Source of the DNA: Chitinispirillaceae bacterium
GTDB lineage: Bacteria; Fibrobacterota; Chitinivibrionia; Chitinivibrionales; Chitinispirillaceae
Length of the DNA: 64,000 nt
NCBI GenBank assembly: GCA_016930275.1
Contig: JAFGHA010000238.1
Coordinates: forward strand, 1 to 64,000
Direction: 5' to 3'
Shown: piece by piece, positions 56,822-64,000 of the stretch
Position numbering within the stretch: the first letter of the stretch is position 1
Layout: the number at the start of each line of letters is the position of its first letter
Position numbers and translations under genes: made by a program
Notes under the pieces: generated by a model
The model's database searches: none
What the model was told of the DNA's origin: nothing
Seen by the model: only the letters and a program-made list of their open reading frames with translations

Positions 56822-58906
56822 ATGCTTGAAACACTTTTCAATCCACGTTCAGTGGCAATTATCGGCGCCTCGCAGAAGGCCCTTTCCATAGGAAATGTGA
56901 TAACCGCCAACCTGGTGAAATACGGCTACACCGGTGCAATCTATCCCGTCAATCCCAAAGCGGATGAAATATGCGGGCAACCATGTTATCCATCGGTACT
57001 TGCGATACCCGGGGGGGTTGACGTTGCCCATATCTGTATTCCGGCGCGGTTTACCCTGGATGCCCTGGAGGAGTGCGGGAAAAAAGGTGTGCAGCATCTG
57101 ATCATCAACAGTGCGGGCTTCCGTGAGACGGGGGCCGCCGGGCGGGAACTCGAAAACAGGGTGGTGGAACGGGCACGTTTTTACGGGATGCGGGTTGTCG
57201 GTCCCAACTGTCAGGGAATCACGACTGCCGATCCGGCGGTACGGGCTTACTGCAATTTCACCTTTACCTATCCGGAGGATGGGCACGTTTCGATCGTTGC
57301 GCAGAGCGGGGGGGTCGGCGCACTGTTCATGCAGGCGATACACGACCTCGGTATCGGCATGCGGTATTATGCGTCAACTGGTAATGCCTGTGATGTCTCC
57401 ATTCCCGAAATCCTGCGGTTTTACGGTGATGACGAGAAAACCCGTGCCATCATACTCTACGCCGAAGGATTTACCGATCCCGCGGAATTCATGGACGCGG
57501 CACGGGAGGTGGCGGCGAAAAAACCGGTGCTCGGTATGCGGTCGGGGAGAACGGTTGCCGGAGCGAAAGCGGTGGTATCGCACACCGGGGGGCTGGCGGG
57601 AAGCGGCCGTTCAACGGAAGTATTGTTCAGGAAAACGGGCATTCTGAGTTTTCACAATGTTGAGGAGATGTGTCAGGCCGCTATGGCATTTGCTTCACAG
57701 CCGATACCCGGCGGGAACCGGGTAGGCCTGATTACCGACACCGGCGGACCGGCGGTGATAGCCACCGATGAATTATGTGATGCAGGACTTGAAATTCCCG
57801 GTATTTCCGAAAAAGCAATTTCCGTACTCAGGGAGAAACTCTACCCGGAGGCGTCGGTGAATAATCCGGTGGATGTGCTCGCGACCGGTACCGCCGAACA
57901 GTATCGTGCCGCACTGGACGTGCTTATGGATGAACCGGGAATCGACAGTGTGTACATCAACTATGTCACCCCGCTGTTTATTGACAATGAAGCGGTGGCA
58001 CGGGAGATCGCCACGGTCAGCCGGATGCGTAAAAAACCGATTGTCTGCAACTACATGACCGACAAACCGCAGTGGAAGGCCACTACGGCAATTTTGAAAA
58101 AAGGGGGGATTCCCTGTTATGACTATCCCGAAACGGCCGCCCGCGCGCTTGCGGCCCTTACCCGCTATGCGGCGCTCCGGGGTCGGAAAATGGAACCCCC
58201 GGTACAGTTCAACGATGTCGACCGTGCGCGTGCCGCAGCACAATTACAGGAGGTGCATGAACAGGGAAGGGTGCTGCTGACTTCCTGTGAAGCTGCCTGC
58301 CTACTGCAGTGTTACCGGATTCCGGTTGCTCCGGTACGTATTGCCGCCCATGCCGATGGGGCGGCGGCCGCAGCGGAGCAGATCGGGTATCCGGTGGTGG
58401 TAAAAGCCGAAGCTGCGGAAATCGTCCATAAGACCGAACTCGGTGGGGTAGTGCTGAACTGTACCGATGAATATGCGGTACGTGATGCCATGTCTGGTTT
58501 ACAGGAACGAATATCCGCTGCGGATCTGAAATTCGCCATTCAGCAGTATCTCCCGGGAGGGAGAGAAATCGTCATCGGTGCCTCCGAAGAGAAGGGACTC
58601 GGTCACCTGATCATGTTCGGTGCGGGCGGTATTCAAGTTGAACTGCTCGGGGATGTGGTATTCGAATTGACTCCGGTTTCTGGTCCCGAGGCACAGCATA
58701 TGCTGGAATCAGTCAAATCATACCCGCTCCTTACCGGCTTCAGGGGCGCACCCGGCGTCGATACCGGGCGAATCGTTGAAATCATACAGCGTGTATCACA
58801 ACTGGTAACGGACTTTCCGATGATAAAGGAAATGGATCTCAATCCGGTTATTGCTTTTAAACATGAAGCGGTTACGATTGATGCACGTGTGGTCATTCAT
58901 AAGTGA
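56822..58906 (+). CDS. NDP-forming acyl-CoA synthetase (acetate--CoA ligase ADP-forming type), alpha-beta fusion
   Basis: LFNPRSVAIIGASQK CoA-binding; VGPNCQGI; SQSGGVG; KAVVSHTGGLAGS (phospho-His region); C-terminal ATP-grasp GYPVVVKAEAAEIVHKTELGGV. Confidence 0.92.
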   Translation: MLETLFNPRSVAIIGASQKALSIGNVITANLVKYGYTGAIYPVNPKADEICGQPCYPSVLAIPGGVDVAHICIPARFTLDALEECGKKGVQHLIINSAGFRETGAAGRELENRVVERARFYGMRVVGPNCQGITTADPAVRAYCNFTFTYPEDGHVSIVAQSGGVGALFMQAIHDLGIGMRYYASTGNACDVSIPEILRFYGDDEKTRAIILYAEGFTDPAEFMDAAREVAAKKPVLGMRSGRTVAGAKAVVSHTGGLAGSGRSTEVLFRKTGILSFHNVEEMCQAAMAFASQPIPGGNRVGLITDTGGPAVIATDELCDAGLEIPGISEKAISVLREKLYPEASVNNPVDVLATGTAEQYRAALDVLMDEPGIDSVYINYVTPLFIDNEAVAREIATVSRMRKKPIVCNYMTDKPQWKATTAILKKGGIPCYDYPETAARALAALTRYAALRGRKMEPPVQFNDVDRARAAAQLQEVHEQGRVLLTSCEAACLLQCYRIPVAPVRIAAHADGAAAAAEQIGYPVVVKAEAAEIVHKTELGGVVLNCTDEYAVRDAMSGLQERISAADLKFAIQQYLPGGREIVIGASEEKGLGHLIMFGAGGIQVELLGDVVFELTPVSGPEAQHMLESVKSYPLLTGFRGAPGVDTGRIVEIIQRVSQLVTDFPMIKEMDLNPVIAFKHEAVTIDARVVIHK

Positions 58907-58950
58907 TGCAGTCCGGGAGTGTTTGCAGCAGGGATAAAAAATATTAGTTC

Positions 58951-59802
58951 CTACTGACGGAATCTGAGATTGTGCTCCTTCATCTCCTGATCGAGTGTCC
59001 GGATTTCATGTTCGGAAAGAATTTCTTTTTCGATGAAAAAACGACCGATGCGGCAGTCGTATTTCTCCTGAGCCTTGACCAAGGCAGTGATGACGTTTCC
59101 GGAGAGGAGTCTGTATTTTCTCGCTACTTCTCCGAATCGTTCGCCGTTTTTGATGTGAACGATAATACGCGCGAAACCGTCGGCGGTCAGTTGACCGATC
59201 TGCATTGCCATCTGTCCGATAAGCGGTCGGCGGTTTTTCTGCCAGGCGACCGACTCCATCATATGGTAGTAACTGACGATGCCGCGGTAGTAGAGATAGG
59301 AGCTCAACCGCAACCGGCGGGGAGGAACCGATCCATTGAAGAAGAGTTTTTTCTTCGCATTCAACGACGCGGAACTGAACTGTACTGTTTTTCCGAGTTC
59401 GGGAAGCGGGTAAATAAAGGAGGTTCCCGCCGGTTGCCGTGACAAGTCGTGTCCGTCGAGGGAGAGTAACACTTCGAGATTATGGCCCGTGATGTATTCC
59501 GCCAGCAGATTGTAACTGTTGATATATTCCCTGATCAGTACTTCCGGTGCCGGGCTGTCGTGAATCTTGGTCTGATTATGCAACCGTTTGGCAAGTGCGA
59601 TTTTGATGTCTTCCATCCGGAGCGTCGGCAGAATTCCATGAGCGAGAAACGGTTGTACCAGAAACAGATTCCTGCAGGCATTTACGAGAGAAACACTGTT
59701 CATGTAGGAATACTCCGGAAGTATATAACCGATGTCGGATCGACGGATTTTAACGGCTGTCCGGACTGCGGATAGATCGTTTGAGTTTGCATTGTACCTC
59801 AT
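58951..59802 (-). CDS. Hypothetical protein
   Basis: Single long ORF with plausible codon use between convergent and divergent genes; C-terminal helical region FGEVARKYRLLSGNVITALVKAQEKYDCRIGRFFIEKEILSEHEI. Confidence 0.6.
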   Translation of the reverse strand: MRYNANSNDLSAVRTAVKIRRSDIGYILPEYSYMNSVSLVNACRNLFLVQPFLAHGILPTLRMEDIKIALAKRLHNQTKIHDSPAPEVLIREYINSYNLLAEYITGHNLEVLLSLDGHDLSRQPAGTSFIYPLPELGKTVQFSSASLNAKKKLFFNGSVPPRRLRLSSYLYYRGIVSYYHMMESVAWQKNRRPLIGQMAMQIGQLTADGFARIIVHIKNGERFGEVARKYRLLSGNVITALVKAQEKYDCRIGRFFIEKEILSEHEIRTLDQEMKEHNLRFRQ

Positions 59803-60008
59803 GGCAGTAGTGAAGCCTAACGCTTAATCATACAGAAAACGTGACGGGGATTCAATCAGTAAAAAATGATGATCGGGTGTACTACTGCGCGAAGTGTTAT
59901 TTTTGCAGTCATTCAACGGCACCTGCCACCGAAGCAACCTGTTATTCGCAAATGATATAAATTCAGCATTTTTCATAAAGAACCTCTGTAGTCAGGAACA
60001 GCAAAGTC

Positions 60009-60776
60009 ATGACATTATCAGAAAATACCGGGGAAACCGGTAATGGACCGATCAGGTTTCCATACGCTATTGAACCGATGTTCTGGGGAACGGGTGAAAT
60101 GCTTTTATGGGAATTTGAACAGTTGCTCCCGGAAATCGATCGGTCTGCAATGTTCTCGGAGCTTGCATCCGGAGAAACCGGTGGGCCGATCCAACGGGAT
60201 GAGTTCGAGGCTATCGCCGATGATGTCTCCCGTATGCTGGCGGAAGATGCAGTGCAGGATGGACCACGCGGTTTTTACAGTTTTTTTCCGGTATTCCCGG
60301 AAAAAGCATCATTGGTTGTTCTCGATCCGTCTGATTTCCATTCCGAACTGCTTACTCTCTCTTTTTCAGACCACAGGTCTGTTGATGGTCACCCGTTAAT
60401 TGATTTTTTCAGACCGGATGGCGATGTTATCGCCTTTTCCACTTTTGCGACAGGGACTCTTACTTCATCGACACGTTTTTCTGCAGACGGAAAAAGTGCG
60501 GTTGCCGCAATCTATACTGCTTTCAATCGGCATATTCGTGCGCTCATCGAAGAGCGGATCAATGGGGAAATCAGAAGAGCGATGGGTATCGAAACGGGAA
60601 TAGGACGATCATTTTCATTTCCACCTGCAGCTACCGTCACGAAGCGAGTACTTGCACGGTTGGCTGAACTTCTCAGTATCGAGGAGCGGTTGGATATCGT
60701 TTCCGACAAAGATATTATCCATGAAGAGTATCCGGCGATCGTACGTTTTTTTGTCCACCATCCTGCAGTAGCCTGA
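60009..60776 (+). CDS. Hypothetical protein (255 aa)
   Basis: Long ORF; no domain recognised. Confidence 0.55.
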   Translation: MTLSENTGETGNGPIRFPYAIEPMFWGTGEMLLWEFEQLLPEIDRSAMFSELASGETGGPIQRDEFEAIADDVSRMLAEDAVQDGPRGFYSFFPVFPEKASLVVLDPSDFHSELLTLSFSDHRSVDGHPLIDFFRPDGDVIAFSTFATGTLTSSTRFSADGKSAVAAIYTAFNRHIRALIEERINGEIRRAMGIETGIGRSFSFPPAATVTKRVLARLAELLSIEERLDIVSDKDIIHEEYPAIVRFFVHHPAVA

Positions 60777-60812
60777 AGTGTCTGAAATAAACATATCGGT
60801 AAAAATGTTAGA

Positions 60813-60842
60813 ACAAAAATGTAGCGTGAATACAAAAATGTA
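60813..60842 (+). repeat. Direct repeat ACAAAAATGTA x2 upstream of glnN
   Basis: ACAAAAATGTA at 60813-60823 and 60832-60842 (19-nt period), plus a related AAAAATGTtA at 60801-60810. Confidence 0.6.
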
Positions 60843-60906
60843 TCATTCAAAATTGTGTCATCCTTCGAATTTTAATCCAATCGACGTTTTTTTCAAACCT
60901 TTTTTA

Positions 60907-60922
60907 TGGTTCATTTTTTGCT
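60907..60922 (+). promoter_or_regulatory. Candidate sigma-54 (-24/-12) promoter for glnN
   Basis: TGGTTCATTTTTTGCT, with GG-N10-GC spacing and TGG/TTGCT matches to TGGCACGNNNNTTGCW; 70 nt before the ATG at 60992. Confidence 0.5.
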
Positions 60923-60991
60923 ATATAACCCCATCTTAACTAAATGAGTAGTAACGTTTTCTACCAGTTTCATTTTAGCAGAAAGGTTCTT

Positions 60992-63181
60992 ATGAGCAGT
61001 CGTGCTGAAGTCACTCAGATGATCGAGCCAGTTTCTCTTGTCAAGGATGATTGCCCTGAAGCGGTTTCCACCTATTTCGGTGAAAACACCTTCAGTGAAA
61101 ACACCATGCAGAAAATGGTTTCGGAAAAGACTTATAAAGCTTTTAAAAAATGGCAGGAAGAGGGCGAAGTTATTTCTGCGGCAAAGGCTGACGAAATTGC
61201 ACAGGCCATCAAAGAGTGGGCGATTGCCAAAGGTGCCACTGCCTACACCCACTGGTTTCAGCCGATGACCGGTCTCACCGCTGAAAAGCACGATGCATTT
61301 ATTTCTATCGGCAACGGTGGTAACGTGATCGAAAAATTCACCGGAAGCAAGCTCATCCAGGGTGAACCCGATGCATCCTCATTTCCGTCCGGTGGAATCC
61401 GTGCGACGTTCGAAGCTCGCGGCTACACCGCCTGGGATCCTTCCTCACCGGCGTTTATCACTGAAGTTGAAAGCGCAAAAACACTCTGTATTCCCACGAT
61501 TTTCATCTCATACACGGGCGAGGCACTCGACAAAAAACTGCCGCTGCTGCGCAGTGATGTCGCCATCAACAAAAGTGCCATGGAGCTGCTCAAGCTTTTC
61601 GGGCATACCGATGTGAAAAACGTTTATTCCACCTGCGGTCCGGAGCAGGAATACTTCCTGATCGATGAGGCCTATTATCGCATGCGCAGCGACCTCCTCC
61701 TTACCGGTCGTACCCTCACCGGTGCAGCGTCTCCCAAAGGACAGCAGCTTGAAGACCAGTATTTCGGTTCAATCAAGGAACGGATGCTCAACTTTATGGC
61801 CGAGGTGGAAGAAGAAGCCTATGGGCTCGGTATTCCCGTAACCACCCGTCATAATGAGGTAGCTCCGCACCAGTATGAATTCGCTCCGATTTTCGAGCGG
61901 TCGAATCTTGCCGCCGATCACAATCAGCTGCTTATGGACATCATGAAAAAGGTCGCACAGCGGCACCGCCTCGTCTGTCTGCTGCACGAAAAACCATTCG
62001 CCGGTATCAACGGCAGCGGCAAGCACCTCAACTGGTCACTCGCCGACGACAAAGGAAACAACCTGCTCAATCCCGGTGAAACACCCGAAGAAAACCTGCT
62101 GTTTCTCACTGTGCTCTGCAGCGTGATCTATGCGGTGTATACCCACAGCGATATTCTCCGCGCATCGGTCGCCTTTGCCGGTAACGAACATCGTCTCGGT
62201 GCCAACGAGGCTCCTCCGGCGATCGTGAGTATCTTTCTCGGTGAGCAGTTGACGAAGATCGTTGACATGATCGAAAGCGGCAAGATCGTCAAGGCGAAAA
62301 AACAGGATCTGATGGATCTCGGCGTCAAGCTGCTGCCCAAGTTCCTGCGTGATACCACCGACCGCAACCGTACGTCGCCGTTCGCCTTCACCGGTCAGAA
62401 GTTCGAATTCCGTGCACTCGGAAGTTCAATCAATATTTCCACTCCTATCGCGGTTATAAACACCATTGTCGCCGATGCGATGCAGATCGCCACCGAACGT
62501 ATCGCTGCCGAAAATAAATCCGGTGGTGAGTTCAACGTCGCGGTGCTCAAAGTGCTGCACGGTCTTATCAAGGAATCGCGGGCGATTCTTTTCGAAGGCA
62601 ATAACTACTCGGACGAGTGGGTGAAAGAAGCAGAAAAACGCGGTCTGCCCAACATCGCTTCGACTGCGGAATCTCTGAAAGCGTTTATCACCCCGAAGGC
62701 GATCGATCTGTTCGAACGCCAGGGAGTATTTTCGAAGGTCGAACTGCAGGCCCGCTACGTTATCTGGCAGGAACTGTACGAAAAAGTCATCGACATCGAG
62801 GCGAAAACGCTTATCGAGATGGCGAAGACACAGATTCTTCCGAATGCCTACGAGTATCAGAGTGATCTGGCGAACGGATTTGAAAGTATCAGCGATGTCG
62901 CCGGTAAACTGAGTCTCGAAAGCGGAATTCTCGAAGACCGCAAGGAACTGCTCGAAAGTGTCAGTGCCGACATTTACTACGTTCGTAAGAACGTCAAGGA
63001 AATCGAGAAACTGCTCGAAAAAGCCGAATCGATGGAACTTGAAGAGAAAACAGCATTCTTTTTCAATGAGCTCAAACCGCAGATGGAGCACGTCCGCAAG
63101 CATGTCGATGCTCTCGAAACGGTAATGCCCGATGCACAGTGGCAACTGCCGAAATATCGGGAGATGCTCTTCATCGCGTAA
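60992..63181 (+). CDS. glnN: Glutamine synthetase type III
   Basis: HWFQPMTGLTAEKHDAF, GPEQEYFLID, NEVAPHQYEFAPIFE, INGSGKHLNWSL, NEHRLGANEAPPAIVSIFLG; about 730 aa, characteristic of GSIII. Confidence 0.96.
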   Translation: MSSRAEVTQMIEPVSLVKDDCPEAVSTYFGENTFSENTMQKMVSEKTYKAFKKWQEEGEVISAAKADEIAQAIKEWAIAKGATAYTHWFQPMTGLTAEKHDAFISIGNGGNVIEKFTGSKLIQGEPDASSFPSGGIRATFEARGYTAWDPSSPAFITEVESAKTLCIPTIFISYTGEALDKKLPLLRSDVAINKSAMELLKLFGHTDVKNVYSTCGPEQEYFLIDEAYYRMRSDLLLTGRTLTGAASPKGQQLEDQYFGSIKERMLNFMAEVEEEAYGLGIPVTTRHNEVAPHQYEFAPIFERSNLAADHNQLLMDIMKKVAQRHRLVCLLHEKPFAGINGSGKHLNWSLADDKGNNLLNPGETPEENLLFLTVLCSVIYAVYTHSDILRASVAFAGNEHRLGANEAPPAIVSIFLGEQLTKIVDMIESGKIVKAKKQDLMDLGVKLLPKFLRDTTDRNRTSPFAFTGQKFEFRALGSSINISTPIAVINTIVADAMQIATERIAAENKSGGEFNVAVLKVLHGLIKESRAILFEGNNYSDEWVKEAEKRGLPNIASTAESLKAFITPKAIDLFERQGVFSKVELQARYVIWQELYEKVIDIEAKTLIEMAKTQILPNAYEYQSDLANGFESISDVAGKLSLESGILEDRKELLESVSADIYYVRKNVKEIEKLLEKAESMELEEKTAFFFNELKPQMEHVRKHVDALETVMPDAQWQLPKYREMLFIA

Positions 63182-63210
63182 AATCGGCACCTTTGCAGTA
63201 GATAAAATCA

Positions 63211-63247
63211 GACGGCCCGCTTCGGCGGGCCGTTTTAATTTTTTTAT
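63211..63247 (+). terminator. Rho-independent terminator after glnN
   Basis: ACGGCCCGC-TTCG-GCGGGCCGT followed by TTTTAATTTTTTT; UUCG tetraloop. Confidence 0.9.
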
Positions 63248-63334
63248 CTTCTGGTCCTCATCCCCGAAGAGGGGCTGGGAAGAGGGCCTGTTGTATATTC
63301 ACCCCATGCCAACAGCCCCGGAGCGACTGAAAAC

Positions 63335-64000
63335 ATGATCTCCTGTCCCCATTTTCCCCGCTGCGGCGGTTGCAGTACACTCACGACCCCGTACCGCGAA
63401 CAGCTCAACGCAAAACATGCGCTGCTGCGGGAACTGTTTCATCCGTTTACTGACACAGTACCTCCGGTGATCGGGAGCCCGCAAAGCGAATACTACCGTC
63501 ACAAGGTGCAACTTCCTTTCGGAACTGCCGGCCGGGGTTCTTCGATGAAGCCAACCGTCGGCTGTTACAGCACCGATTCGCACCACGTGGTTGATCAGCA
63601 CGCCTGTCGCATTCAGGACCGGGATTTGAGTACCATCGCCTGGACGTTGCGCGACTGGGCGGTGAAAACCGGTCTCCCGGTTTACAATGAGCGAACAGGA
63701 AACGGCTTTCTGCGTCATGTCGTGCTGCGGAAAGGCGCCGGAACCGGTGAGGTGCTGATCGGTCTGGTGACCAGCGGAGGACGTATCGAGGGGAGCAGGA
63801 GCGTAGCACGTCTGTTGCTGTCGATGCTCGGAAAAAAAAGACTGAACGACAGTACCGTGGTTGGAATCGTCCAGAATGTCAATACCCGGCGTACGAACGT
63901 GGTTCTTGGAAATGAAGAATACCTCTGGTGGGGCCGGCCGTATCTCAAGGAACTTATGGGAGAATGGAAATATAAAATCGGTATCTCCACCTTTTTTCAG
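63335..64000 (+). CDS. RlmD/RumA/TrmA-family RNA (uracil-5-)methyltransferase, truncated by window end
   Basis: Manual translation MISCPHFPRCGGCSTLTTPYREQLNAKHALLRELF...SEYYRHKVQLPFG...; CxxxxxCGGC Fe-S-type cluster; open to the window edge. Confidence 0.82.
   Translation, partial: MISCPHFPRCGGCSTLTTPYREQLNAKHALLRELFHPFTDTVPPVIGSPQSEYYRHKVQLPFGTAGRGSSMKPTVGCYSTDSHHVVDQHACRIQDRDLSTIAWTLRDWAVKTGLPVYNERTGNGFLRHVVLRKGAGTGEVLIGLVTSGGRIEGSRSVARLLLSMLGKKRLNDSTVVGIVQNVNTRRTNVVLGNEEYLWWGRPYLKELMGEWKYKIGISTFFQ

Noticed and set aside
62426-63190. 254-aa minus-strand ORF opposite glnN
   Set aside because: Antisense shadow of the GSIII coding sequence; no domain.
1-64000. CRISPR arrays, rRNA/tRNA genes, transposases, phage genes
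   Set aside because: No regularly spaced repeats, tRNA-like cloverleaf or rRNA-like sequence, or transposase/integrase motifs noticed on manual reading; a tRNAscan/Infernal run would be needed to exclude small RNAs.

Overview
This 64 kb bacterial window is gene-dense and mostly chromosomal. I saw no rRNA, tRNA, CRISPR array, transposase or phage module. Lineage is inferred from family content only: a TIGR02147-type protein, several PorV/PorQ-like barrels, a type III glutamine synthetase and many TPR lipoproteins suggest the Fibrobacterota/Chitinivibrionia neighbourhood. Left to right, the window contains: a tightly overlapping biotin operon (bioC-D-A-F-BioH-like-bioB, minus strand); TPR, outer-membrane and lipoprotein genes around rsmA; a surface-polysaccharide block (flippase, two GT4, a PorV-like/TPR fusion, two tandem beta-helix proteins, radical SAM, GT2); acpS, a Crp/Fnr regulator, a stand-alone PASTA protein and TPR genes; housekeeping genes (fmt, rsmB, STAS, mnmA, pabBC-type fusion, galM, CNNM, M23, yjbQ); an orphan FliN-like protein; a compact minus-strand operon at about 46.5-52.2 kb; an LRR lipoprotein next to a TIGR02147 protein; lysA; an NDP-forming acyl-CoA synthetase; glnN (GSIII) behind a candidate sigma-54 promoter; and a truncated RlmD/RumA-type methyltransferase. 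The best candidate for an undescribed system is the 46.5-52.2 kb operon: urea-transporter/M23 peptidase fusion, secreted TPR protein, PqqD-like carrier, ATP-grasp ligase and divergent fold-III PLP decarboxylase. It carries a PqqD-like protein but no radical SAM gene.
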